Positions 1 to 7,939 of a DNA stretch of 15,936 bases are shown here, piece after piece. Below the pieces are notes generated by a model. The model made no database searches, was not told the origin of the DNA, and saw only the letters and a program-made list of their open reading frames with translations. The stretch is from NCBI GenBank assembly GCA_002344075.1, contig DDTM01000002.1, positions 42,190 to 58,125 of the forward strand, written 5' to 3'. Position 1 is the stretch's first letter. The number at the start of each line of letters is the position of its first letter. The position numbers were made by a program, and so were the translations under genes. This DNA is from Bacteroidetes bacterium UBA2364 (lineage in GTDB: Bacteria; Bacteroidota; Rhodothermia; Rhodothermales; UBA2364).

Positions 1-366
1 TTCGTTGGGGATCAGTTGTTTTTTGGTGGGCAAAACGGAAGGCCGTGATTTTTCAACTACTTCCTCCCTGACATTGATTTTGGCTTCCCACCATACAAAA
101 ATAAGCAAGATGGATGTCAATCCCAAAAAGGAAATAAGCCAAAAGTGGGTATAAGACAGTCGTATATATCCTGCAAATTGCGTCAATTCTTCTTTCAAGC
201 CATCCGGTATCAACCCAGCGAAAACGCCCAGTACAACACCCAATAAAATGATGGCCATAGCAATACTTCCCCGCTTTCTATACGGATGTTGTCCAGTTTT
301 TTTATTCTTTTTTGCCGTTTCGCTATCCGCAGGTTTTGTGATAAACCAATAAATAGGATTACTCAT
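1..366 (-). CDS. Membrane protein of unknown function, 3' end outside window
   Basis: An uninterrupted minus-strand reading frame starts at an ATG (complement of CAT at 364-366) and stays open for 122 codons to the left edge, so the C-terminus is missing. The translation begins MSNPIYWFITKPADSETAKK and has a short basic, lysine-rich N-terminal segment. A first hydrophobic segment follows at about residues 36-56 (AMAIILLGVVLGVFAGLIP) and a second at about 76-94 (FWLISFLGLTSILLIFVWW), then a charged tail. This suggests a two-pass inner-membrane protein with a soluble C-terminal part. I recognise no family. It is divergent from rsmB, with 190 bp between the starts. The alternation of basic and hydrophobic segments and the open frame support it as real; its function is unknown. 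Confidence 0.7.
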   Translation of the reverse strand, partial: MSNPIYWFITKPADSETAKKNKKTGQHPYRKRGSIAMAIILLGVVLGVFAGLIPDGLKEELTQFAGYIRLSYTHFWLISFLGLTSILLIFVWWEAKINVREEVVEKSRPSVLPTKKQLIPNE

Positions 367-556
367 GGTCTCTAATTGGTGGAACCATCTTAAAATAAAG
401 GTATTTCCTATGCTGTGCAACGTCTATGTAAGCGCCTTTGGGGTCTTGCACGAAAGGATTTGCCAATGGATGCGTTTATTTACAACTGGAATTCCACATT
501 TAACCCTGCCCGCTTGCTGTAACTTGCACCTTCTTTTTCTAAAAACGACTATACAC

Positions 557-1870
557 ATGCCAGAAAACCGTTGGGTGGCTGTAAAACACCTTCTCCGCAT
601 CGAACAAGAGGGCGCCTACACGGCGCGATTACCGTTAGAGACCGAATCGGCGGGGGCACGACGACAGATTTCGGATTATATCGGCGGGGTAACGCGGCTC
701 CGGCGGCGCTTGGATTTTTGGTTGGGGCAGTATTATACAGGAAAATTAGAAAAAATGGAGGCTCCGCTTCGGCAGCTCCTCCGCTTGGCAATGTATGAAC
801 TCACCGAGACCGAGCACCCACACTATGCCGTTTTGAACGAGGCTGTGCGTGTAGCCAAAAAGCACATCCGCCCCAGCGCTGGCCCCTTGGCCAATGGCAT
901 TCTACGGGCTTTTTTGCGGGATTTGGACCACTTGCCGAAACCGGAATCGGGGAAAAAACTGCACGATCTGGCGGTGTGGCATTCGCATCCCGATTGGTTG
1001 GTACGTCGTTGGCAGAAGGCATTTGGAGAACATTTGGAAGACCTTTTACGATGGAACAATGCCCGCCCGGTACATGGCTTGCGAATCAACCTACTTAAAA
1101 CCACACCCGAAGCCTTCGACGAAGCGATCCAAAATGCAGGCATCGCCATCGAGGCCGGACAATATCTGCCATATTTCAGGAAAACGGTACACCTACAAGC
1201 CGTTTTAGTGGATGGATGGATAGAAAAAGGCGTTTGTGCAGTTCAAGACGAAGCCGCTGGATGGGTGGTTGCGGTCTTAGACCCTCAGCCGAATGAAGTG
1301 TTGGTGGACGCCTGTGCCGCACCCGGCGGAAAGAGCACCCATGCGGCCATGCGCATGTGCCAGACCGGACGCATTTTTGCCATCGACCGACATCCGCAGC
1401 GTACCCGTTTGATACAAGATGCGGCCAAAAAACAGGGCATTTCTACCATCGAGGCACTTGCTGCCGATTTTGAGGAGTGGGCGGCAACATCGGATGTACT
1501 GGCAGACCGCGTGTTATTGGATGTACCTTGCTCTGGAACAGGCGTTTTGTCCAAACGGGCGGATGCCCGATGGCAGCGGGCAGAAAAAGACCTTCAAGAC
1601 TTGCTACAACGTCAAGAAAAGCTCTTAGATGCCGCTACCCAAACGGTCAAGGCAGGCGGCCTTTTGGTTTATAGTACTTGCTCCATCGAATACGAGGAAA
1701 ACGAAGCCCAAGTAACCGCTTTTTTGCAACGTCACCCAAACTTTAGGCGGGAAGCCATTCCTGACCTCCCGCCCGAATTGCGAAATGCCCAAGGTGCATA
1801 CCAGAGCCTGCCCTTTAAAAATGGGATGGATGGGGCCTATGCTGTCCGACTGCGCAAAACGGCCTCATGA
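557..1870 (+). CDS. rsmB: RsmB/Sun-family 16S rRNA (cytosine-5)-methyltransferase
   Basis: SAM-dependent enzyme expected to methylate C5 of a cytosine in 16S rRNA (C967 in E. coli RsmB); cytoplasmic. I chose the ATG at 557, giving 437 residues, close to the usual 430-450. The frame is open back to 365, but the extra 64 residues look like untranslated leader. Residues 1 to about 130 form a NusB-like helical RNA-binding domain (HYAVLNEAVRVAKKH, then LANGILR). The C-terminal half is the NOL1/NOP2/Sun methyltransferase fold: SAM-binding DACAAPGGKS at about 251-260, DVPCSGTG with Cys325, and YSTCS with Cys375. The two cysteines are the pair used by RNA m5C methyltransferases for catalysis and product release. 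All key motifs are intact. The TGA stop directly abuts the stop codon of the convergent DUF779 gene, leaving no room for a separate terminator. Confidence 0.92.
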   Translation: MPENRWVAVKHLLRIEQEGAYTARLPLETESAGARRQISDYIGGVTRLRRRLDFWLGQYYTGKLEKMEAPLRQLLRLAMYELTETEHPHYAVLNEAVRVAKKHIRPSAGPLANGILRAFLRDLDHLPKPESGKKLHDLAVWHSHPDWLVRRWQKAFGEHLEDLLRWNNARPVHGLRINLLKTTPEAFDEAIQNAGIAIEAGQYLPYFRKTVHLQAVLVDGWIEKGVCAVQDEAAGWVVAVLDPQPNEVLVDACAAPGGKSTHAAMRMCQTGRIFAIDRHPQRTRLIQDAAKKQGISTIEALAADFEEWAATSDVLADRVLLDVPCSGTGVLSKRADARWQRAEKDLQDLLQRQEKLLDAATQTVKAGGLLVYSTCSIEYEENEAQVTAFLQRHPNFRREAIPDLPPELRNAQGAYQSLPFKNGMDGAYAVRLRKTAS

Positions 1871-2245
1871 TTATCCTACTCCCATTCGGATGGGGCTGAG
1901 GTGTTCCCACTCCTCCTCCTCAAACAGACGGGATTTTACCACAAACCGAAGGCCGAGCGGAATTTCCAGCGAGAAACTGGCTCCGCGCCCCGGTGTTACG
2001 TCTATCTCCAATTGGGTGTGTTGCCAGTACTCGAACTGAAAGGCCGACATGTAAAAGTCGCACCCTTGAATTTGACCGAGCAATACATCCTGATCACCGA
2101 TGAGCAGTTCCCCCGCGGCATAGCACATCGGGGCCGAACCATCGCAACATCCACCACTTTGGTGGAACATCAGTGGGCCATGCGCCGCTTTCAGGGTTTC
2201 AATAACGTCCATAGCAGCTTGGCTGGCAACAACTCTGGGGATCAT
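1871..2245 (-). CDS. DUF779 domain-containing protein
   Basis: A 124-residue soluble protein that matches DUF779 by eye. The signature is HQSGGCCDGSAPMC at about residues 28-41, with three cysteines and a histidine that could bind a metal, followed by the conserved QYWQHTQLEIDV-like segment (here FEYWQHTQLEIDVTPGRG). The biochemical role of the family is not established. DUF779 genes are known to sit beside NAD-dependent aldehyde dehydrogenases, and here the gene starts 20 bp downstream of one on the same strand, so co-transcription is likely. A role in aldehyde metabolism is inferred from context only. The C-terminus is rich in Glu (LFEEEEWEHL). Its stop codon abuts that of rsmB on the other strand. 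Confidence 0.85.
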   Translation of the reverse strand: MIPRVVASQAAMDVIETLKAAHGPLMFHQSGGCCDGSAPMCYAAGELLIGDQDVLLGQIQGCDFYMSAFQFEYWQHTQLEIDVTPGRGASFSLEIPLGLRFVVKSRLFEEEEWEHLSPIRMGVG

Positions 2246-2265
2246 AAAGGTTTCGATTTAAAGAA

Positions 2266-3777
2266 TCAGAAGAAGCCCAAGGGGTTTTTGCTGTACGAAA
2301 TCAGCATGTTCTTGGTTTGGCGATAATGTGCCAGCATCATTTTGTGGGTTTCACGCCCGATACCGGATTTTTTGTAGCCACCAAAAGGCGCATGGGCAGG
2401 ATACGCATGGTAACAATTCACCCAAACCCGTCCGGCTTTAATGTGCCGTGCCATTTGATATGCTTGGTGCATATCGCGAGTCCAAACACCAGCACCCAAA
2501 CCATACAAGGTGTCATTAGCAATTTCCAATGCCTCGGCCTCGTCTTTAAACGTGGTAACACAGACCACCGGGCCGAAAATTTCTTCTTGGAAGACCCGCA
2601 TTTTGTTGTGGCCTTTCAGGATGGTAGGTTGAATATAATACCCATCTTCCAAATTTTCATGCTTCACCGCGCTACCTCCACACAACACTTCGGCCCCTTC
2701 TTCTTTCCCAATCTGGATGTAGTTCAGGATTTTCTCGTATTGGTCGTTCGAGGCTTGTGCGCCCATCATTGTTGAAGGGTCTAAGGGATGTCCCATTTTA
2801 ACGGCCTGGGCACGCGCTACCACCCGCGCCATAAAGGCATCATAAATACTTTCTTCTACCAAAATCCGGGATGGACATGTACAGACCTCGCCTTGGTTTA
2901 AGGCAAACATCACGGCCCCTTCCAAGCATTTATCAAAGAAGTCATCATCGGCATCCATAACGCTTTTAAAGAAGATATTCGGCGATTTTCCGCCCAATTC
3001 CAGTGTTACCGGAATGATGTTTTGCGATGCATACTGCATAATCAGTCGTCCGGTCGTGGTTTCACCGGTAAACGCTACCTTTGCCACACGTGGACTGGAT
3101 GCGAGCGGTTTTCCGGCCTCGATACCAAAGCCATTCACCACATTCAGCACACCCGCAGGCAAGAGGTGCTGGATCAGTTCCATCAAAACCAGAATGCCCG
3201 ATGGCGTTTGTTCGGCGGGCTTCAGTACCACACAGTTTCCAGCGGCCAATGCAGGCGCCACTTTCCACGCGGCCATCAGAAGCGGGAAATTCCACGGGAT
3301 GATTTGTCCTACAACTCCCAATGGCTCCGGAATATTCATGGAAACGGTCGTCGCGTCCAACTCGGCCACAGAACCTTCTTCGGCACGGATCACCCCGGCA
3401 AAATACCGAAAATGGTCTATCGCCAGCGGCAAATCGGCGGCACGGGTTTCGCGTAAGGGTTTGCCATTGTCCCAAGTTTCTACACGGGCCAATAACTCCA
3501 GATTCGCCTCCATCACATCAGCAATTTTCAGTAGGATATTGCTGCGTTCGGTTGCAGAACTGTTGTTCCACATGGGCGCAGCGGCATGGGCGGCGTCCAG
3601 TGCCAATTCAATGTCTTCGGCAGTAGAACGCGCCACACGGGTGAATACCTTACCATCTACCGGAGAAATGTTATCAAAATAGGCGCCTTTTACAGGTGCT
3701 ACCCACTGACCGCCAATAAAGTTGTCGTAGTGGTCTTTAAATGCAGGAGGTGCAAGGGAAACAGAGACATCAGACAT
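2266..3777 (-). CDS. NAD(+)-dependent aldehyde dehydrogenase (AcoD/ExaC/AldB-like)
   Basis: Oxidises an aldehyde, probably a short aliphatic one such as acetaldehyde, to the acid with NAD(P)+; cytoplasmic. Length is 503 residues, typical of the superfamily. Visible catalytic features are PWNFP with the oxyanion Asn163, the nucleotide-binding region VAFTGETTTGR at about 234-244, the general base Glu260 in LELGGKSPN, and the nucleophile Cys299 in NQGEVCTCPSR. The N-terminus (NFIGGQWVAP) and the end (PFGGYKKSGIGRE) are standard. The CTCPSR context, the length and the DUF779 neighbour resemble the AcoD/ExaC acetaldehyde dehydrogenase group; exact substrate is inferred. It is the first gene of a likely two-gene operon with DUF779 and is divergent from an AraC-type regulator that probably controls it. 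Confidence 0.93.
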   Translation of the reverse strand: MSDVSVSLAPPAFKDHYDNFIGGQWVAPVKGAYFDNISPVDGKVFTRVARSTAEDIELALDAAHAAAPMWNNSSATERSNILLKIADVMEANLELLARVETWDNGKPLRETRAADLPLAIDHFRYFAGVIRAEEGSVAELDATTVSMNIPEPLGVVGQIIPWNFPLLMAAWKVAPALAAGNCVVLKPAEQTPSGILVLMELIQHLLPAGVLNVVNGFGIEAGKPLASSPRVAKVAFTGETTTGRLIMQYASQNIIPVTLELGGKSPNIFFKSVMDADDDFFDKCLEGAVMFALNQGEVCTCPSRILVEESIYDAFMARVVARAQAVKMGHPLDPSTMMGAQASNDQYEKILNYIQIGKEEGAEVLCGGSAVKHENLEDGYYIQPTILKGHNKMRVFQEEIFGPVVCVTTFKDEAEALEIANDTLYGLGAGVWTRDMHQAYQMARHIKAGRVWVNCYHAYPAHAPFGGYKKSGIGRETHKMMLAHYRQTKNMLISYSKNPLGFF

Positions 3778-4012
3778 AACGTGTACCGATTAAAAGTTGA
3801 ACGTCTAAAAGGGTTTAAAAATTCCCGTTTTATGGCGGGACTTACGTTAGAAACTAATGCAGAAAAACGTTTTCATGTTTGCACAATCCTGCCAAAGAGT
3901 TGAACGATCCTAACATCTTTTAAAAGAATGGTTTTATTTATCCATTTGCTGACGTAACTTACCTCACAATATGTAAACGCTTTCAGAATGAATACTTATC
4001 CCTTTGCACGCT
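3778..4012. promoter_or_regulatory. Divergent control region between aldehyde dehydrogenase and AraC regulator
   Basis: About 235 bp of non-coding, AT-rich DNA separates the two divergent starts and should hold both promoters and the binding sites of the AraC-type protein. The 9-mer AGTTGAACG occurs twice in the same orientation, at 3795-3803 and 3898-3906, 103 bp apart. Both copies are followed by AAAAG-containing sequence (GTCTAAAAGGG and CTTTTAAAAG). Paired direct repeats are typical of AraC-family operators, so these are candidate sites. That assignment is inference; no promoter box is clear enough to assign. Confidence 0.4.
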
Positions 4013-4933
4013 ATGAATATGCAGCTTTCTTCGGGCTATTATGATCGCCGTAAATTGGAAGCCCATGTAGAAAACCGAACAGTGTATTCGTTAGACAGGG
4101 CCGAATTAAATGTCTATGAAACCCACATGTTTGCCGATAAGGTAGAACTCACCTTCGATCATCCTGTTTTGGTTAGTATGTTGAGGGGTAAAAAAGTAAT
4201 GCACCTACGCGATAGCAGCTTTGTTTTCGTCCCGGGCGAGTCGGTTGTTTTACCACCCGGCGAGGAAATGCAGATTGATTTTCCGGAAGCCACCGTAACC
4301 AACCCCACGCAATGTCTGGCCTTGACACTGGCGAATGAGTCTATTCTGGAAATGACTTCCTACCTGAATGAACAACATCCAAAGGCGGATGATTTTGCGC
4401 AGTGGACTTTCACTGAACGCAATTTTCACTTCACAAACGATACGGCCGTTAACCAGATTATTGCACGGATGATCTTCCTTTTCACCGAAAACCATCCTTC
4501 TAAAGATATTTTTGCGGATTTTATGCTGAAAGAATTGATCCTTCGCCTGATGCAGACCGAGGCCCGTCATATTTTATTGGAAAGTGCCGATGCCCTCCAT
4601 CAAACCTCGCGGCTAGCATATGTGGTGAAGTACATTCGAGAACATCTGCACGAACCACTTACGGTACAAGCCTTAAGTGAAAAAGCCTGTATGAGCCAAA
4701 CGCATTTTCACCGCTGTTTTAAACTGGAATTGGGCCTCTCGCCAGTTGATTTTATCAACTCCGAAAGAATCAGATTGGCCAAAAAACTCTTAAAAAACCA
4801 ACAACATCGGATCACCGAGATTTGTTATTCATGCGGATTTAACAGTATATCCTACTTTAATAATGTTTTTCGACGTGCCACAGGCCATTCCCCTACGGCT
4901 TATCGGCGTCACCACCTAAGTTCCTTGGTTTAA
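4013..4933 (+). CDS. AraC-family transcriptional regulator
   Basis: DNA-binding regulator of 306 residues. The N-terminal ~190 residues are a predicted effector-binding domain resembling the AraC_N type (LTFDHPVLVSMLRGKKVMHL, then VFVPGESVVLPPGEEM). The C-terminal ~100 residues (about 200-298) hold the double helix-turn-helix: first helix pair LTVQALSEKACMSQTHFHRC, second pair ITEICYSCGFNSISYFNNVF, ending in the family's GHSPTAYR. The frame extends upstream to a TTG at 4004, but the ATG at 4013 (or 4019) is the more likely start. It is divergent from the aldehyde dehydrogenase, which is its probable target; the inducer may be an aldehyde or alcohol. Its stop lies 4 bp from the stop of the convergent DUF4296 gene. 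Confidence 0.92.
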   Translation: MNMQLSSGYYDRRKLEAHVENRTVYSLDRAELNVYETHMFADKVELTFDHPVLVSMLRGKKVMHLRDSSFVFVPGESVVLPPGEEMQIDFPEATVTNPTQCLALTLANESILEMTSYLNEQHPKADDFAQWTFTERNFHFTNDTAVNQIIARMIFLFTENHPSKDIFADFMLKELILRLMQTEARHILLESADALHQTSRLAYVVKYIREHLHEPLTVQALSEKACMSQTHFHRCFKLELGLSPVDFINSERIRLAKKLLKNQQHRITEICYSCGFNSISYFNNVFRRATGHSPTAYRRHHLSSLV

Positions 4934-4937
4934 AGGC

Positions 4938-5312
4938 TTAACGTCCCGTCAAACGGTCTATGGGCGTAGGCGATACGGTGGGCACATTCGGCGCTTCATG
5001 CGCTAACCGTCGGCTCACTTCCTCACGAATGGGTAAAAACAGTTCTGGATGCCCAGCATAATAAGTCATCCAAGCTTCAAAAACGGGCGGTGGAATGCGG
5101 TGGTCTTTTAGAAGAGAGTCTCGCATGGCGGGCTTCACGTCTCGCAAGGTCATCAAACGGGCTTCGGCCAATTCCAAATCCATCAAAATAGCGATGAGTT
5201 TTTCTTTTGGCAAAGGTTGACGGGGCGAGTCACTGGTTTTCCCACAGCCTGTCGCCATAATTAATAGCCCAAACCCGATAATAAAGTGAAGAAGCCTGCT
5301 TGTATTTGGCAT
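4938..5312 (-). CDS. DUF4296 domain-containing lipoprotein
   Basis: Small predicted lipoprotein of 124 residues. The start MPNTSRLLHFIIGFGLLIMATGC gives a basic/polar start, a hydrophobic stretch and a lipobox-like MATGC, with lipidated Cys at about 23, so it is probably anchored at the cell envelope. The mature part (LPKEKLIAILMDLELAEARL, then a helical segment with YYAGHPELFLPI) matches DUF4296, a Bacteroidota family of unknown function. The frame is open 26 codons further upstream, but the ATG at 5312 overlaps the trpA stop codon as TAATG, which supports this start and suggests translational coupling. No link to tryptophan synthesis is known, so the pairing may be incidental. The C-terminus is Pro/Thr-rich. 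Confidence 0.8.
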   Translation of the reverse strand: MPNTSRLLHFIIGFGLLIMATGCGKTSDSPRQPLPKEKLIAILMDLELAEARLMTLRDVKPAMRDSLLKDHRIPPPVFEAWMTYYAGHPELFLPIREEVSRRLAHEAPNVPTVSPTPIDRLTGR

Positions 5313-6118
5313 TATACACCATATTTTAAGCCGCGAATAAAGTCCCCTACTTGTTGTAGCCGCTCCTCGGCATTCAACGGCGCCTCCCATAGCGCCTCCA
5401 AGCGGTTAATGAGGGCAGAACCTACGATAAAACCATCGGTTTGGGTCGCGAGTTGCATGGCATCTTGATGATTCCGAATTCCAAACCCAACCAATAATGG
5501 ATTTTTCTTAACGAGTGGCCGAACCCGCTCTAAATAGGCGGAAACGGCATGGGTCGAGATATTGGTCCCTGTTAGTCCTGTTACCGAGACGGCATAGACA
5601 AAGCCATTGGTTTGTTCATCAATATAACGAACCCGCTCATCCGAAGTATTCGGCGCAATTAGGTTTACCCAAGCCAACCCATTTCCGTCGGCAGAAGCCC
5701 GTAGTTGATCGGCCTCATATGGCGGTAAATCCGGCAAAATCAGACCATCTACACCACTTTGGGCAGCGTCCCGACAAAATGCCGCAAGCCCGTAACGCAT
5801 AATAGGGTTTACATAGCCCATGAGCAACAAGGGTGTTTCTGAGGATTTGCGGAAAGACTCGGCCACCCGAAAGGCATCCACCATTTTGGTTCCATGCCGT
5901 AAGGCCCGTTCACTGGAACGCTGGATGGGCAATCCCTCGGCCAAAGGGTCGCTAAATGGCATACCGAGTTCGATGAAGTCGGCACCATTTTCATCCACCA
6001 CCCGCAACAAATCGCGGGTTGCGACGGGTTCGGGGAAACCATTTGTGACGAAAATTCCCATGGCTTTTTCGCCATTGTTGCGGCATTGAGCGAGGGTTTC
6101 TTGTAGTCGCTGGGTCAT
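5312..6118 (-). CDS. trpA: Tryptophan synthase alpha subunit
   Basis: Cleaves indole-3-glycerol phosphate to indole and glyceraldehyde-3-phosphate as the alpha half of the TrpA2B2 complex; cytoplasmic. Length is 268 residues, the family norm. The TIM-barrel landmarks are present: IELGMPFSDP with the catalytic Glu50 (E. coli Glu49), LILPDLPPYEA, the loop-6 region YAVSVTGLTGTN, and the phosphate-binding segments LVGFGIRNHQDA and GFIVGSALI. The residue equivalent to catalytic Asp60 of E. coli is Glu here (SDPLAEGLPIQ, Glu61), a conservative but notable change. No other trp gene is in the window, so trpB must lie elsewhere. The stop overlaps the next gene's ATG by one base. Divergent from the fucosidase gene, with 189 bp between starts that show no clear motif. 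Confidence 0.95.
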   Translation of the reverse strand: MTQRLQETLAQCRNNGEKAMGIFVTNGFPEPVATRDLLRVVDENGADFIELGMPFSDPLAEGLPIQRSSERALRHGTKMVDAFRVAESFRKSSETPLLLMGYVNPIMRYGLAAFCRDAAQSGVDGLILPDLPPYEADQLRASADGNGLAWVNLIAPNTSDERVRYIDEQTNGFVYAVSVTGLTGTNISTHAVSAYLERVRPLVKKNPLLVGFGIRNHQDAMQLATQTDGFIVGSALINRLEALWEAPLNAEERLQQVGDFIRGLKYGV

Positions 6119-6307
6119 AAAAATGGTCTTTACAGCAATGTTTTATGGAACAAAAGGCTACGCGCCCACCTTCTGAAGCGCTGTTTGGGCTGCTAAAGTA
6201 AGCCTTCTGATTCCGGTTTTATGCTTCTTTTTGGGTTTTTCGAGATTCCTGTTGGGTTTCAGAAAGGCCCTCCACAAATGATTCCACACAAACCCATATT
6301 TAAACCA

Positions 6308-7651
6308 ATGAAACGTCTGTTCTTCCTTTGCTTATACAGTTTTTTATTGGGGCCTGTCTTGTTGGTCGCCCAAGCCCCAATCCCGCCAGATAGCCTGCGA
6401 ATGGCTTGGTTCAAAGATGCGAAATTGGGTATTTTTGTCCACTGGGGTATTTATAGTGTGGACGGTGTGGACGAATCCTGGTCTTTCTATAACCATTATT
6501 TGCCTTTCGAAACATACAGCGCCCAACGCAAACGCTTTACTGCCAACAAATACGACCCCGTTGCATGGGCCAAACTTTTTCGGGAAGCAGGCGCCCGATA
6601 TGCCGTTCTTACTTCTAAACACCACGATGGCATGGCCCTCTGGGACTCACGCTTTGGGACGGAAAGCATGGTACAACAAACACCCGCCAAACGAGATTTG
6701 GTGACACCCTTTGTAAATGCCCTACGTGCAGAAAACCTGAAAGTGGGCTTGTATTTCTCTCTTATAGATTGGGCTTATCCCGATTATCCCGCCTTCCGAA
6801 AAAACGAAGTTCGATACGACCGCACCAAAGATCCGCAGCGCTGGCAACGATTCAGGGACTTTTACCAAGGCCAACTTTTTGAACTCTCCACCCAATTTAA
6901 GCCCGATTTATTTTGGTTTGATGGCGACTGGGAACACCCCGCCGAGGCTTGGGAAAGTGAAAAAGTGCGGGCCAAACTCTTTGCACAAAACCCAAATGTG
7001 ATCTTAAACAGCCGCTTGGCCGGACATGGTGATTACGAAACACCAGAACAAGGTATTCCGATTGTCAAGCCTAAATCACCGTTTTGGGAACTATGCCTCA
7101 CCGCAAATGACTCATGGGGCTATCAGGGAACAGACGAAAATTATAAAACCCCAGCAGAAATTATCCAAATTTTTAGTGAGGTCATCGGATTGGGCGGGAA
7201 CCTGCTCCTCGCCTTTGGTCCAAAAGAAGATGGAACTTTTCGTTCGCAAGACCTGAACCTGATGAAAGAATTGGGGCGTTGGACCAAACGGAACGAGGAA
7301 GCAATTTATGGCACACGCGCCGGTTTGCCTTCAGGACATTTTCAGGGCGTCACAACGGTCTCTAAAGACCACAAAAAACTCTACCTATTCCTCACGGGCC
7401 GCCCCGCTTCCGGACAAGTAATGCTGCGCGGTATCGAAAGCAACATTGCCTTTATTCGGGTTTTGGGCAGCGGGCAAAAACTCTATGGCTGGCGTATGAA
7501 AGGCAAGCCGTGGTGGAGCGAAAAACCGGGATTTATTACCATTGACCTGCCAGAATCCACCCTCTTCGACCCATATCTGACCGTCGTTGCAATTGAATTT
7601 AAGGAACCTATCCGACTACACCGTGAGGATAAAGTTGGTTTATTGGAGTAA
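6308..7651 (+). CDS. Secreted GH29 alpha-L-fucosidase
   Basis: Retaining glycoside hydrolase expected to release L-fucose from fucosylated glycans. The frame starts at 6221, but the ATG at 6308 begins a clear signal peptide (MKRLFFLCLYSFLLGPVLLVAQA), giving 447 residues with predicted cleavage after about residue 22; export to the periplasm or outside is likely. GH29 landmarks are WFKDAKLGIFVHWGIYS at about 34-50, TSKHHDGMALWDS at 102-114, the nucleophile Asp205 in LFWFDGDWEH, and WELCLTANDSWGY, the family's WExxxTxxxSWGY element. It has the catalytic barrel and a short C-terminal beta region, with no added binding module. The nearby sulfatase on the other strand suggests sulfated, fucose-containing polysaccharide as substrate; that part is inference. 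Confidence 0.92.
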   Translation: MKRLFFLCLYSFLLGPVLLVAQAPIPPDSLRMAWFKDAKLGIFVHWGIYSVDGVDESWSFYNHYLPFETYSAQRKRFTANKYDPVAWAKLFREAGARYAVLTSKHHDGMALWDSRFGTESMVQQTPAKRDLVTPFVNALRAENLKVGLYFSLIDWAYPDYPAFRKNEVRYDRTKDPQRWQRFRDFYQGQLFELSTQFKPDLFWFDGDWEHPAEAWESEKVRAKLFAQNPNVILNSRLAGHGDYETPEQGIPIVKPKSPFWELCLTANDSWGYQGTDENYKTPAEIIQIFSEVIGLGGNLLLAFGPKEDGTFRSQDLNLMKELGRWTKRNEEAIYGTRAGLPSGHFQGVTTVSKDHKKLYLFLTGRPASGQVMLRGIESNIAFIRVLGSGQKLYGWRMKGKPWWSEKPGFITIDLPESTLFDPYLTVVAIEFKEPIRLHREDKVGLLE

Positions 7652-7718
7652 ATTTACAAAATACCGCTTGAAGGATGGCTATCTTGTTGTTGTATCTCAG
7701 ACTCCAACCTGCTATTAC

Positions 7719-7937
7719 ATGCCGAAATCGTCCATAAAAACCCTAATCATCCACTTTATTGTGGTTTATGTCATCTTTTTGACACTTTCCAGCATTCTGG
7801 GAGTTGTGATGCGGGGCCGTCCGCTCAATAGCCAAGACTTCATTGTAGGCGCTGTGGTTGCAGGCTTACTTGCTTTCCGGCGTTACCTCCGCGACAAAGC
7901 ACTAAAAAAAGACAATACCCCTAAAACAGAGCAATAA
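7719..7937 (+). CDS. Small two-pass membrane protein of unknown function
   Basis: A 72-residue protein starting MPKSSIKTLIIHFIVVYVIF. The frame opens earlier (7587, inside the fucosidase gene), but the ATG at 7719 gives a short basic start followed directly by a transmembrane helix (about residues 7-28), a short basic loop (MRGRPLN), a second helix (DFIVGAVVAGLLAF, about 37-51), and a lysine/arginine-rich tail (RRYLRDKALKKD). Basic charges flank the helices as expected for an inner-membrane hairpin. No family is recognised. It lies 67 bp downstream of the fucosidase on the same strand and may be co-transcribed. Its TAA stop is followed after 2 bp by the left end of a repeat element. Confidence 0.6.
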   Translation: MPKSSIKTLIIHFIVVYVIFLTLSSILGVVMRGRPLNSQDFIVGAVVAGLLAFRRYLRDKALKKDNTPKTEQ

Positions 7938-7939
7938 GG

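Noticed and set aside
365..556. 64-residue N-terminal extension of the RsmB frame
   Set aside because: The extension is unlike the NusB-type N-terminus of the family; the ATG at 557 gives the normal length.
3014..3682. Long plus-strand frame opposite the aldehyde dehydrogenase
   Set aside because: It is antisense to a gene with all catalytic motifs; its Ser/Arg-rich translation is typical of a shadow frame.
3885..3900. Possible sigma-54 promoter (TTTGCACAATCCTGCC)
   Set aside because: Spacing between the GG/GC-like elements does not fit the -24/-12 consensus.
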